64,000 bases of DNA. It comes from Sabethes cyaneus. Taxonomy: Eukaryota; Arthropoda; Insecta; Diptera; Culicidae. Shown here one piece after another: positions 43,030 through 54,443 of this stretch (position 1 is the first letter of the stretch; every line of letters begins with the position of its first letter). The notes under the pieces were generated by a model. That model searched no databases, was not told the origin of the DNA, and worked only from the letters and a program-made list of their open reading frames with translations. The translations under genes were made by a program, and so were the position numbers. Location of the stretch: NCBI RefSeq assembly GCF_943734655.1, contig NC_071355.1:26542768-26606767 (forward strand). The letters run 5' to 3'.

Positions 43030-44270
43030 TTTCGAAATAAAATTTTTCGTCTTATTCCAGTCCACGCTTTACATCTTTTCTGTTTCGTTTTCTTTCTTTT
43101 CTAGTCCCGTTTTTCCATTGTTTGTTCCGTTTGCTCTCTTTTTCTGTATCGTTTTTGTTTTGGTTTTAGTTTTCATTTTTCTTCCTTTTTCTTCTTTTTT
43201 CCTCTTTTTATATCGTTTATTCGTTTGTTGTTCTGTATTATCTGTTGCATTGTTTCGTTTTTCTTCGTATCGGGTCCATTTTTTATTATTTTCGATCTTG
43301 TTTTTCACTCGTTTTTTGCTATTTTCTTTCTCGTTTTCCGTCTTTCCACATGCCTTTTTCTTTCTTTTATTTCCAGTTCTCGTGTTTTTCCAACTAATTT
43401 TGTCTCTTTTTTCTTTCGTTTTTCGTCTTCGTCTGTTCCATTTTTCCTCTTTTAGATGCACCGTTTTCCTTTCTGTTTTATACTGTTTTTGGCTTCATTT
43501 TATCCCTTTGCTCTCCGGCTTCCCTTTTTTATCTCCTGCTTTTACTCTTTTTTCTTATGTTTTACCGCTTTCGTTGATTCTTTGAAAAATCTGTTTTGCC
43601 ACCTTCTCTATAATGTTTCTTCGTTTGATGTAGTGTCTTCCGACAGTTGGTTTTGCTTTCTCTCCCTTTTGTCATGTTTTATCTTTGTCCTATTCACTGT
43701 TTGTATATTTCTATTTTTCTTTCATCCCGATTTTGCCCTCGTTATTTCTTTATTCCTTTTCGTCTTCTTTTTCCCAAGTAACAATACTAGTTTTAATACG
43801 CACTTATGACAGTTCTGATGACCAAAATTGGTCGTAGAAACCGCAATAATGACGCAATAAAACTCAAATTGCTACTAGGCTTGTAATGTCCTCCTATTTT
43901 GTCACGTCCTGTTTTTCTCTTCCGTCCTCTTTTGTCTTCCTTTTAAGTTCTTTCCCTTAATTTTTTTTCATTCTCGTTTCTTTAGTTCCTATGAACTAAA
44001 TTACATATTTTCTATTTACTTTCTTGTTTCCTTCGTTTATCGTTTTTCTTTCTTTTCTCTCTTTTTTGTTCTTTTCTCTATCTTTTTTTCTGTCCAGCCT
44101 CTTTTTCCTTCTTTTTTCTCCCATTTACTTATTTTTCAAGTTTTGTCTCTTTATTTTCCGTTTTCTTTCCCATTCTATCACGTTTTTTCTTTCGATGTTC
44201 TTTTCTTTTTATTTCAGTTTTCGACACGTTTTTTTCGTGCTATTTTTTATTTTTTCTCCTTCTGTGTACA
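43030..44270. repeat. Pyrimidine-rich block
   Basis: About 1.2 kb dominated by T and C (TTTTCTTTCGTTTT-type words), interrupted by a short MITE at 43773. The plus-strand ORFs, rich in Phe, Leu and Ser, are composition artefacts. It is the strand mirror of the purine-rich block at 34180-35890. Confidence 0.75.
43773..43881. mobile_element. Short palindromic MITE, copy
   Basis: CCCAAGTAACAATACTAGTT at the left and AACTCAAATTGCTACTAGGC at the right, with GACCAAAATTGGTCGTAGAA in the middle. The family is recognised by comparison with 42002 and 45475. The right end is slightly diverged. It interrupts the pyrimidine-rich block. Confidence 0.7.
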
Positions 44271-44884
44271 TGCTAAGAAAATTTGCATACATTTTCATGA
44301 GATATTAATTTTTGCATTAGGAAAATATTTTAGAAAACCTAATTTTTCGGTCTTTAAGAACAGCAAGAATTGCAAATTATTTTTAAACTTTTTGTCAAAA
44401 TTGACTCTAAAAATAGGGGGGGGGGGGGGGTTGCAAAAAAATTTGTTAAAGTTGAGTAAAAAAAATTTTGTATAAAACCAATCGTCTGTGGGTTTTACAG
44501 CCTAAAGAACTCGAAAAAAGAGTGTACAGAGTGTTAACGCTTCTGACACGAAACAAAAATGGAAGTACAAATAAAGCTTCCGAAAACCGGCAAAAAAAAA
44601 ATTTGTTTCGATTTTGACTTTATTCTGGCAGGTTTTTGCATAGAAATTAACAACGTATATTTTGATATGAAAGAACAAATTCGGTTCCCCCCCCCCCCTT
44701 TAGTTGTCTAGCAGCGGAAGGACAAAAACCTAAAAAAATATTTGTAATGACCGAATGTTATTATGAATATTTAACCATCGACAGATTAGAAATTGACAAA
44801 CAATAAAAAACTGTTTAAAAGAATTTTTATGTGACAGAATATAATTTTTCGGTTTTTGTTTGGAGTTTTCCACCGTCACTTATG
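44271..44884. other. No gene seen; two homopolymer tracts
   Basis: AT-rich sequence with a G tract near 44417-44432 and a C tract near 44688-44698. No coding frame or repeat border identified. Confidence 0.4.
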
Positions 44885-45315
44885 ATTCAATTATAGAATT
44901 GAAAATGTATATAAATTGGGTTCAAATTAGTCTTGAAACTTTTGCTTTTTTTGAGTGTTGGATTCGAAATCGTACTCAAAGTTGAACTTGGTAAGATTTA
45001 AAATTGTACATGAAGTCGGACTTAAAATTTTGCTTGAAGTTGATTTTAAAACTTAAGTTGAAGTAGAATTTGAAATTAGACTTGGCAATGGACATGAAAT
45101 TAGGCGTGAAATTGATCTTAAAGTAGTAACTGAAATTGGACTGGAATTGTATTTGGAATTTTGAAACTAGATTTAATATTTAGCTTGTAAACAGTGTTGA
45201 AATTGGACATGAAATTAGAATTGAATTTAAACATGGAAGTAAGTTTAAATAGGTTTAAAATTAAACTTGAAATTAAATTTATTACTGGATTTACAACTTG
45301 ACTTGAAACAATCAA
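44885..45315. repeat. Degenerate TTGAAATTGGAC array
   Basis: Words such as TTGAAATTAGACTTGG and GAAATTGGACTGGAA repeat without fixed spacing. Same class as the arrays at 27705, 31034 and 42240. Confidence 0.75.
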
Positions 45316-45474
45316 ACCAGAAATACTGGACAGCAAAAGAATAAACAATTGAAAATAGGAAAAATGGAAGGAAAAGAAAGTAAAGGGAGATCAAAAACCT
45401 AAAGAAAACTATTTAGAAAAGGAGAACTTATTTACTTGTATGAACCTGACTAACGGCGCATTTATTGGTGCATT

Positions 45475-45582
45475 CCCAAGTAACAATTTGGGTTTTATTA
45501 CACTCTTTTGATGGCATTTAAGACTAAAATTGGTCATGAAAACCGCCATAAGAGTACAATAAAACTAAAATTGTTGCTTGGG
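45475..45582. mobile_element. Short palindromic MITE, best-preserved copy
   Basis: A 108-bp near-perfect palindrome: CCCAAGTAACAATTTGGGTT at the left and TAAAACTAAAATTGTTGCTTGG at the right, with ATTACACTCTTTTGATGGCA mirrored by CGCCATAAGAGTACAATAAA. It has no coding capacity. Confidence 0.8.
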
Positions 45583-46119
45583 TTGGAACGGGTTACGATC
45601 CGAAGAGAGCTGCCCCGTGAAATGCACTCTGATAGTGACTCCTATTTTTAAGGTGCTAAAGTACGGTGCAAAGAATATTTCGATATTATTGTTGTGTCGA
45701 TATTCGAGGGTTTCTGTCAACCAAAGGAGATAGCTTGTAATTTTATTCAGCCTGAAGTAACCAACTTTGGTGATCTTTGGGAGGTGGTCGTAAAGAGCGT
45801 TAAATTTCACTTAAATCACATCCAGCTAGCACCAAATCGTACACAAATTATCGTAAACAACTGTTAACCAATTCGGAATCGCAACTAATGCTTAATAAAG
45901 TGCGCTCAAGTTGATTTTCAGTCGTATATAATGATAATAGCTTACATACATACGATTGTAGAATTGTAACAGTACGTAGCGTGTCGGGCTTAATCGGATA
46001 TTATCATATATAATTACTTATATACATGAAATGCGTATAGTTATTCCTCATCACGTTTATCGCCTCCAAAATTGTACGGATATACCAATTTTGCGCATCA
46101 AATACGATTTATTAGTATA
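45583..46119. other. No gene seen
   Basis: AT-rich sequence between the MITE and the BEL pol remnant. Part of it may be decayed BEL pol, but no motif could be read. Confidence 0.35.
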
Positions 46120-46257
46120 TATGTACGTAATGCTGATGTTGAATGGCACTGTTTACAAGCAACCAGCAACAAAGATTGCGGTGCTTCTCATCAAAGATAA
46201 CATTCAATCATTGAAGCATTGGTCCGAAAATACTTTTCAGCCCGGGGGAGAATGTTG
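46120..46257 (+). pseudogene. BEL/Pao pol C-terminus remnant
   Basis: The frame ends LNGTVYKQPATKIAVLLIKD, then FQPGGEC and a stop. This matches the C-terminal end of BEL/Pao integrase, where a (R/K)P-x-x-K-(I/L)-x-V-L motif precedes the FQPGG end. A polypurine run CCGGGGGAGAA overlaps it, immediately before the LTR-like start. Confidence 0.55.
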
Positions 46258-46690
46258 AGCTCGAGCGCGAAAAGACAACACTAACAGCAAGCAGACATCA
46301 AAATAGGTCACAACTTTTTTTTATCATTTGTCATTTCATCTCTTTCGAGCGTTACGGTCAGCAGCAGCAGTAGCACTTGCAAGGAAGAAGAAGATTCAAC
46401 GGCATAACAGTGCGCACAGTGACGCAGTATTTTGTAATCTTCTAGAGAGAAGATAATAAATGGCTAAATTTTAGTTTTAACTAGTGCTGCACATTCTCTC
46501 AAAACGTCCTGGGAAGTAGCTAACGAGAATACAGTCCACCCTTAGACTGGCTCAGTGTTACTGCAGCCGATTAGCAGACCAAATCGTCCTTTTTAGGACA
46601 AGAAGGTGTATTTTTCTCTATCCAGTTATCCGGAACTTGAGGCCCAAAACCGTCTTCTTAAGGACAAAATCGAATAGTAGAATTGTTACA
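46253..46690 (+). repeat. Probable 3' LTR of a BEL/Pao element
   Basis: It starts TGTTGAGCTCGAGCGCG directly after the polypurine run, the usual position of a 3' LTR. It has CAG-rich and AATAAA-containing sequence (AATAAATGG at about 46457). The right end is uncertain; no second copy exists in the window. It could belong with the gag relic at 41290. Confidence 0.45.
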
Positions 46691-47037
46691 TTAGTTTTAG
46701 ATTTTGTTCCATTCTGTGGAGTCTGGCATGATTCCAAAAACTGAACTGAACTGAATAGACGGGAGCGTTAGGAAATATTTGCACAAAATTTATATACCCA
46801 ACGCTCTATTTAGGAATTTTTTAATGGTAGATAAATTAAAATAAAGTTTTCAATGATATTTTGAGAATCCTCTGCGACAGAAACCTGTGTTAAACAAATA
46901 TTATTTTATACGTGATGCCACACAATCATTCTTAACTAAGAAAACGTAGTTTGAAGGTATTAAACTCTAACTGCAGTAATTTATTTTCAATCATCAAACA
47001 TTTCTAATACTATCAGAAATTCCGTCTACAGCTTATT
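46691..47037. other. Spacer; carries AATAAA on the minus strand
   Basis: No coding frame. On the minus strand an AATAAA at about 46980-46985 lies some 55 bases after the stop of the candidate exon at 47038. Confidence 0.35.
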
Positions 47038-47248
47038 TCAATTACTGCTATCCAGTTGCTGGAGGAAATAATTAATTCCTGTGTTTGGTCGAACCACATT
47101 ATTCGGATCGTGCTTCGTGTAGAGTCTATCGATTGCTTCCAGTGCAATCGTTAACATAAATTTGTTCCCTAAACAATCCAATGTTGCACGATGGTGATCG
47201 GTAGTACTCCATGAATCCTTACGCTTAACCCCAGAGCAAATTCCATGG
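47038..47248 (-). CDS. Candidate terminal coding exon, minus strand
   Basis: A minus-strand frame runs from a plausible acceptor (GGTTGGATATCAG, AG at 47250-47249) through SGVKRKDSWSTTDHHRATLD, IALEAIDRLYTKHDPNNVVR and YFLQQLDSSN to TGA. The composition is protein-like and unlike the surrounding AT-rich ORFs. AATAAA follows the stop. The frame stays open upstream to 47295. I do not recognise the family, and no upstream exon could be linked. Confidence 0.35.
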
Positions 47249-47295
47249 CTGATATCCAACCAATCACATAAAAACAAATTGGTGCCAATAAACAT

Positions 47296-50200
47296 TGATT
47301 ATTATTTCTATCACTTTGCCCGGATTCACAACAAGCAACAGCGCAGTGCGGAATACTTATTTATGCCTGTATCCTTGCTCTACCTACACTAGAGGGAGCC
47401 TTCTCTAGAGGCAGATCCTTTTGTTGGCTCAAGAACCGTCTTATCTCTGTCCGATTTAGCATGGCTACCGTCATGGTAACGACTAATCAATGAGCACATT
47501 GTTCGGGTGTTTGCTGACGTTAGTCTCGAGCATCAAATTTTGGTTAATTCATAATATCTGTTACGAGATCAAAGAGCTTTGGTCGCCTGAACGCGAGCGA
47601 CGAGAATTGTATAATTAAATTTGAATGGTTGGCAAAATTTCGAAGCAATAAAATTATCACAGCCTTCAATAATTAATTCGTCATATTGAATGCCGAACAA
47701 AATGTTTTAATTACAGGCTAATTTATCCGCAGCGCCGACCCTCATCAGCACCCTCTAATTCAATCCGACCAAATTACTGACGTCGTTGGACCAGCCAGCA
47801 GGGCAGGCACCGAACAGATCCTATTATTATCCTCTCTTTCGGTAGATGAATTCAATCTTGTTGGTTGGTTCGTACTACGGGCCCATCCTATCGTCGTCGG
47901 TCGGTGGTGACACAGGACACGGATGCGGCGGTTGTCTGTTTTATTTGTACTCTGCTGCCATATCGGTCATCTCGAGTGAAGCAGAAGTCCTATCGCTCTG
48001 CTGCATTGGGTTCTCTTTTAGTTCTCGTCGGGGAGAACTACGATGATTGAAGGAAACGAATGGCTCAGGGATTAGGCTAATTTGTGTTATCATCACTTGG
48101 TGAGTGCTGCTGAAACTTATTGCTTGGTCCATTAACGAAAAATAAGGAAAGTTTTAATTGTTACTTTAGGTAGTAATTGAACAACGTTTGTCTACTGTTT
48201 TATATATAATTTATAATTATTCTATGTATATGTTAATCAAACACCTGAAAACTAAAGAAACTTTTTCTTCAAAATTATGAAATCTGTTCAATCATGGTTT
48301 CAACCGGTTTACTGTTTCAATTTGCCACTCGAATAGTGCTGATTCAAAAATTTTGACGCGCTCTTTCAAATCGTTGCAGATCAAATAAAATCTTGCGCCC
48401 TCTCGAGTATCGAGCAGCTGTCGAACGGGACAACGACGTACGGTGCCACCCGGCAGTTTGCTCACCAGAACTCGGATGCTATGAAATATTAGAAATTTGC
48501 GGTTCCAATTTTCCGCGCAGCTACCGACCGATCCGGGACGTGGTCCTTTGAAAACACGTGCCATTTTGTGCCAGACTGACAGAATCACACAATGTGGACG
48601 GTTAAATTTTGCACAATCATCAGTCAGCGAAGAGCGGATGCTGTCGAAAGGAGCTTTCAATCAAATCATCAAAAGAGCAACGACGGGTTTTCAGATATTT
48701 TAGAATTGACACCAGCGTTTAGTTAAAGACTAACTTGAAGTAAAAAAATCTGCTAACCAATGAGGTTTTAGTCTACTGACTCAATTCGATTAAGCTAAAA
48801 GATAGAAAGTCTCCAATTTCCATTCAACCATATTGAAGCCTACTTCCTCCTATTCTACCATAGTTTAACCACCGAATATATTCGGAACGCTAGAGCACTC
48901 TGTGACTGTTCCGTCCAACCCGAGAAGCCATTGTACGTGTACGAACACGAGCAATTCAATAATTCAAATAGCTATCGATTAGCGCAGCAGATTTTCATCG
49001 GAAACAATTGGCAACGTTATTTATGCTTTCAACCTCCGGTGCCGAAGCCGGAGTCAAACATTTCGGATTTCCTCTCGGTACCGAGCGCATCTGCTACCCT
49101 CGGACCGGATCGAATATTCGAAATTTTTTAGCGCTCAGCGAATCGAAACTTTCGATCCCGGCCCGATAATGGACGCGATTCGTCCGGTTGAGTAATTGCA
49201 CCGGAACGGGCGAAAATCAAGTGAAATCTGTTTGAATTATTTAAAAAGTAGCTTCTTTCATGCGAAGTTTCATCCGAACTGGGATTTCGCGTGTGCCGTC
49301 CCATTGATTGTACTGGAGATTGCTTTAATCAGAGAGCCGGGAAAATTCAGGGAAGCTGCTAGCTAGACTTCGAAAAGCGGAGGAAAGCCGGATTAAGTGG
49401 AGGCTTTCCGGATGAGGAACAAAAAGTTGGGCCATCGATACGCGGATATGTTCAATGGCTATACTTCCCAAGGCGCCGTGAGCACGAACAAGTATAATGG
49501 ATCTAATCTTTGACTTTCCTTTGATGGGGCTTAATTTCATAATAGGATTTAAACGGAAAATTTGATCGTCGAACAAGGCCACGAGTTGAAAATTAACTTT
49601 GCCCTTTGGTTTGTGGATTTATTCGCTTAGAATGCGGTGTAGTTGACCAATCTCATTGAATTTGTTAAGAAGATCAATTATAATTAACTTCTATCTGGTA
49701 ACATTATTGGACCACAATTTAATTGCTCACTTCCATTCCAACTTATGCTCAAATTCTCAGAACTGTAACATAGGTTTCCTCGAGCAAAAGCTTGAAGCCA
49801 CATAAGTAATTGTTATGATTTGAACTTTGTTTTCCAAAGCACAAAAACACAAATTTTCCTGCAAAAGCGGATGTACTATTGTAGTTGGAGCAGGTACAGG
49901 TACCCCTACTGTTGCTTTTGTTTAGAAGCCAGCAGCTTTTGTACATATGAAAAGTTTATGAGCGCTGTAGAAGTCGGCAGGGTTGCTCACTATTATAGGG
50001 AACGTTTTACAGCTGAGAAGTTGAAGATTCATACCATCGATAAAAGCTATCTAAAACATTGTTCTCTTCCAGCTTCAATGAATCCCAAAATATGCTTCCG
50101 ATTATAGTGAAGACTTTCGCCTTTTCTAGTGAACATAACCCTGCTCTAAGTTGAAGCTCTTTATTAACATATGAAAACAAAATGCAGCCGCAATCTAGCT

Positions 50201-50582
50201 TGAAACACACTAGGGCACTAAAAGAGATGGCAATCATAAATTGAAAAAGTTGGTGCATATTTAATGAATTGTTTGCAACTGTAAGTGCCGTAATAGGATG
50301 AAACACTGAGCAAAATGTATAATAACCTTGCATACGACCGTACGAGCCAAACAGTTTATGCATACATTCACCTCCTAATGAGGCTAGGTAATTTATGCAC
50401 GGACAGTTCAAGATACAGCCAGTTGTTTCTATTCTACGACATGAAGCACTCCTCCACACCGGTGGCGATGAGAATAATGGTCGACATAAAGACTTTTATT
50501 TCACAATTGCATTCTATTTTGTTAAGTACAACGATGAACAAGAAATTAATGGTGAGATGGCCTCCTCACAACAACAACAACA
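47296..50582. other. Single-copy DNA of moderate GC content, no gene called
   Basis: This is the longest stretch without obvious repeats. Minus-strand ORF 48292-48660 (122 codons; MARVFKGPRPGSVGSCAENW) contains a good donor-like GTGAGC. A plus-strand frame at about 48840-49131 reads LYVYEHEQFNNSNSYRLAQQ. Either may be part of an exon, but neither has two supported splice sites or a known domain. It could be introns and regulatory DNA of a large gene. Confidence 0.35.
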
Positions 50583-50892
50583 GTGAACAACAGTCGTCCT
50601 GCTTGTGAGTGTACGGAACGAAGTTCCCAAAGTTCCAGACTTGGCAAGTGCAATAACTCCTATAATCATACTTTGGATGACGTAGACTGCGTCTCCAGTT
50701 CAGTACTCGATCCGCAGCTGAACCCTTGCATTCCGCTACTGATTTACTACCAGAACGTGCGAGGACTTCGAGCTAATATTTAGCATTTAATTGTTACTGT
50801 GACAAAGTTGATCTTTGATATAATCATTTTAATGGGAACCTGACTTGACAAGCATACTTATTCACAAGAGCTATTCAAAAGAATAATTTTTT
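50583..50892 (+). pseudogene. Non-LTR endonuclease N-terminal fragment
   Basis: The plus strand reads PLLIYYQNVRGLRANI, then a stop, then in frame VTVTKLIFDIIILMGT and LDKHTYSQELF. This matches the start of the apurinic-like endonuclease domain (YQNVRGLRTK ... DIIVLTETWLD). Key acidic residues are lost. It ends at the ACGTAG-type repeat at 50893. It may or may not belong to the RT relic at 51851. Confidence 0.7.
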
Positions 50893-51400
50893 GACGTAGA
50901 ACTACGTCTCTTAGGAAGGTAGCTGGTACAGGGGGTAATTCCAAAACAATAAAAAATGCGAGAGTCGCGAAAGATTTTGAACGCTAATAGCACTACTAGT
51001 TATGAATGGATCTTGATGGTTTGATTAATAATAGATGTAGCAATTATATGGTTTTTATTACAATTTTAAATCAATAAATCATTTTAAACCACTAACTAGT
51101 GAAAATATTCAGGTCAAATTTCCCTATACATTTTCTTCGTCTTTACTTTGCTTCACAGGCAGGGACGGCAGTTAAACACATCATCTGTTCAATATGGTTT
51201 CCTTTTACAAAAAAGTAACAAAACCGCCCGTCCCAACACGATGAAAATTCCTTACGAAAATTCCTGTGCTTTGGAAGTACGGCGGAGTGTGAAACCACCC
51301 CTTTCCTTCAGCCGATTTAAAGATAAAAGACATAGAATAGACATGGAAGACATTGAATTTAGTCCAATTTGATGTCCTGAAAGTGAAACGTCATATAAAA
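50893..51400. repeat. Dispersed ACGTAG/95-bp repeat family, copy 2
   Basis: It begins TTTTTTGACGTAGAACTACG and TCTTAGGAAGGTAGCTGGTA, then GAACGCTAATAGC, and ends with a CGTCCCAACACGATG and TAGTCCAATTTGATGTCC unit. The tandem units are fewer here than in copies 1 and 3. Confidence 0.6.
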
Positions 51401-51850
51401 GTGAGCGGTCATCTTTTCCTTTTGCCAGATTGCATCCATATACTGCAAGAATTTGTTCGGAGTTATTGTCTCGCACGGAAACAGGGTTGAAGGGCTATTT
51501 GTACATGTGGCGTGACGCAGCAACTCTCAAAGCGAGCAAAATCAGCGACTATCTTATCCCAGAATAGTTTTTGAGCGTTTCATTTACTGCTTTGCGTCAG
51601 TTGGTTGCTTGTATTTCAAAGTTAACATAATTTCAATTGCATTTCCGTGAAGTTTACTAATAGCTGTAAAGTAGAGTTTCGAAAGGAACTAGTAAGATGC
51701 AGAGGATGTTAGCTAATTAATATTTTAACTGGCTTTGAAATCGACGAATGCGAATCAGTGTTGTAAATGATATCCCAGAATAGGTATTTATTTTTTCGGT
51801 TTAACCGTAGCAAGCTTCTTAGGAAGAAATGATCAGTCATTAACATTTCG
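51401..51850. other. Probable decayed non-LTR sequence upstream of the RT relic
   Basis: No clear motif. The position suggests degraded endonuclease sequence of the element that follows. Confidence 0.3.
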
Positions 51851-54375
51851 TTGGAAATCCCGACACCAGAAGAAGGTTTTGGGCCTAAAACAGTGACTCG
51901 TACCAAAACCAATCGTCGAAAATCGAATGAGTGGTTTACTGCCAGTGTTCGGCGGTCTCTGCTGGAACGTGATTTAGCGCACAAAGACTGGTTAAGAGCT
52001 ACACCCGAGTTGAAACACGAAAAACGACAGCGGTATAAGGAACTACGAAACCGTGCAAATGCACATGTTGCGCGAGCCAAAAAAACAGTTTCTGGAGCAG
52101 TACTTGGACAGGATATCGTCGAAGGCCTTGTGGAAACGAGTAAAGCGAATAGGTGTGGGCAAGGATAAGGAGTCACAGCAACACGACTTCGACCCTGAGG
52201 AAGTTAATAATGTTTTCTTGTCCAACTATAAAACAAGTGGTACTCTGGATGGAGCTCCCCCAAGAGCTACAATGTATTCGCCGTATCAGTTTTCTTTTCG
52301 ACCAGTGCAGAGCTGGGAGGTTATAAATGCTACTTGGAAAGTCAAGTCGAACGCAGTAGGTTTGGATGGCTTACCGATCAAGTTTATAAAGATAATTTTA
52401 CCATGGGTAATGGAACATGTAACTCTCTTGTTGAATGCCTTCATTGTGTCATCTACTTTCCCAGAATGTTGGAAGCATGCGAAGATTCTGAAAAAGAAGG
52501 CTCATCTGAACGACATTGCAAATCTTCGCCCGATCAGCATACCATGCGCACTGTCGAAATCCTTCGAGAAGCTTCTTAAGCAACAAATGGCGCACTACAT
52601 AGAAAACAACAACCTACTGACTGAATTCCAGGCTGGTTTTCGTAAAGGTCAAAGCATTAAAACTGCTGTGCTACGAGTGCATGACGATGTAGGAGCGGTA
52701 GTCGATGAAAAAGGAGTTGGTATTCTTCTGGTGCTAGATTTCTCAAAGGCTTTTGACATTATCCCTCACCGGAAATTGCTGGCAACACTGGAGGCTCAAT
52801 TTAACTTTTCCACTGCGGCTGTGCACATGTTGTATGCATATCTACAAGGCAGAAAACAGACAGTATACTGTGGTGGTAGCCGTTCCAGCTGCGCAGTATC
52901 TACATCTGGTGTACCGCAAGGCTCTGTCCTTGGACCGTTGCTGTTCTGCTGTTATATAAACGATCTTCCGACAGTTCTTAAGTTTTATTCCATCCAGGTG
53001 TATGCTGATAACGTACAACTATACATCAGTCGTCTTGGTCCCTGCGCATTGGAAATAACCAGGATGATGAATGAGCATTTAGGAAGAATTTCAGAGTGGT
53101 CGCGGCGAAGCGGGCTTGTAATCAATCCTGCCAGAAGTAAAGCGCTGTTTATACGAAGTCGACGACGCACGCTATGTCCAAAGGCACTTATTATTTAACT
53201 TTCATGCACCTCAGATTTTTCTTCACAGGATGTTAGTATTGGTTAAAACGATTAATTTAAAAAAGGTCTTAAAATATTCTATCTTGGGTTTTTTGAAAAA
53301 TTAACTTTTTAAGTTTATATAGTGATCAACCCGTTCAAGTGATCTTACCCGTTGTAATCGACCACCTCCGATTTCAACCAAATTTGGTATAATTGTTCAT
53401 TCCAACCCTACATTTAAGTTCCCAAAGTTTTTTACGGATTGATCAATACCCCTTGCAGTGACATGCAGTAAAAATGAGTTTTTTCGAAGATCTGAGAAAA
53501 ATAGAGAAGCGGCACTGCAAGGGAAATTGATCAATCCGTACAAAACTTTGAGAAATTGAATGTGGGGTCGGAATGAGTGATTATACCAAATTTGGTTGAA
53601 ATCGGAGGTGGTCGATTAGAACGGGTAAGATCACTTGAAACGGGTTGATCACTATATATACTTAAAAATTGAATTTTTCAAAAACCCAAAATAGAATATT
53701 TTAAAACCTTTTTTAAATTAATCGTTTTGACCAATACTAATATCCTGTGAAGAAAAATCTGAGGTGCATGAAAGTTATATAATAAGTGCCTTCGGACATA
53801 GCGTGCGACGGCGAGAAATTGGGTCTGTGTCTCCGGTATCATGCATCAAGATAGACGATAAGATCATCCAGTGGTCGGACAGAGTGAACAGCCTAGGGTA
53901 TACGTTCCAAAGTGATCTCCAGTGGGACGACAGTGTGGGAAGATTTATGCTGGTCTACGAACACTATACTCCAGTGTTTCTGCTGCGTCGGTCGACACTA
54001 GGTTGAAACTATTTAAATCGCTAATCCTGCCACACTTTTTATTCGGGGATGTTTTCCATGTCCGCAAGTTCAGTGCAAGTTTGTTTGATCGTCTACGTGT
54101 GGCATTAAATTGCTGCGTACGTTTCATATATGGTTTAACACGATATGACCATGTAAGCCATCTACAGAAGAATTGGCTGGGTTGTTCTCTACAAGTTTTT
54201 TACGCACATCGATCCTTCAGGTTCTTGAGAAAATTAATGTCTACGCAAACCCTGGCCATACTACATCGAAAACTGATAGAATCACACCGCCGTCATTTGC
54301 AAAACTTAGTGATTCCTGCAAACAATACAACGAGTTACGCTAATTCACTGTTCGTTCGAGGTGTTATTAATTGAA
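51851..54375 (+). pseudogene. Non-LTR retrotransposon RT (element 5), split by a palindromic element
   Basis: The plus strand encodes the pre-RT linker (NRRKSNEWFTASVRRSLLER), then after a frameshift near 52100 a long RT frame: LWKRVKRIGVG, LDGLPIKFIK, LRPISIPCALSKSFEKLL, FQAGFRKGQSIKTAVLRVHD, LVLDFSKAFDIIPH, SGVPQGSVLGPLLFCCYIND and VYADNVQLY (YADN, not YADD). It is interrupted at 53168 and resumes at 53811 with CIKIDDKIIQWSDRVNSLGY, and after a frameshift near 53937 with LILPHFLFGDVFH, VALNCCVRFIYGLTRYDHVS and SYANSLFVRGVIN. It is a different lineage from elements 1-4. Excising the insert gives a continuous RSRRR-REIGSVSP frame. Confidence 0.9.
53168..53805. mobile_element. 638-bp palindromic element with CAC ends and 5-bp duplication
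   Basis: The left arm starts CACGCTATGTCCAAAGGCAC and the right arm is its near-perfect complement, ending GGACATAGCGTG. Arms of about 295 bp surround a short loop near 53465-53510. CGACG flanks both ends (53163-53167 and 53806-53810), and removing the element plus one CGACG restores the RT reading frame. It is non-coding. The CAC terminus and 5-bp GC-rich duplication resemble Transib-type elements; this is an inference. Confidence 0.8.
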
Positions 54376-54443
54376 ATAGTTAGCCTCCCATAGTAAAGCG
54401 TTCTTCATCGGAGCCAATTTTTAAGAGTGGCTGCATAAGTTCC

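Noticed and set aside
43118..44475. Phe/Leu-rich plus-strand ORFs up to 155 aa that look like membrane proteins
   Set aside because: Composition artefact of the pyrimidine-rich block; frames change without conservation.
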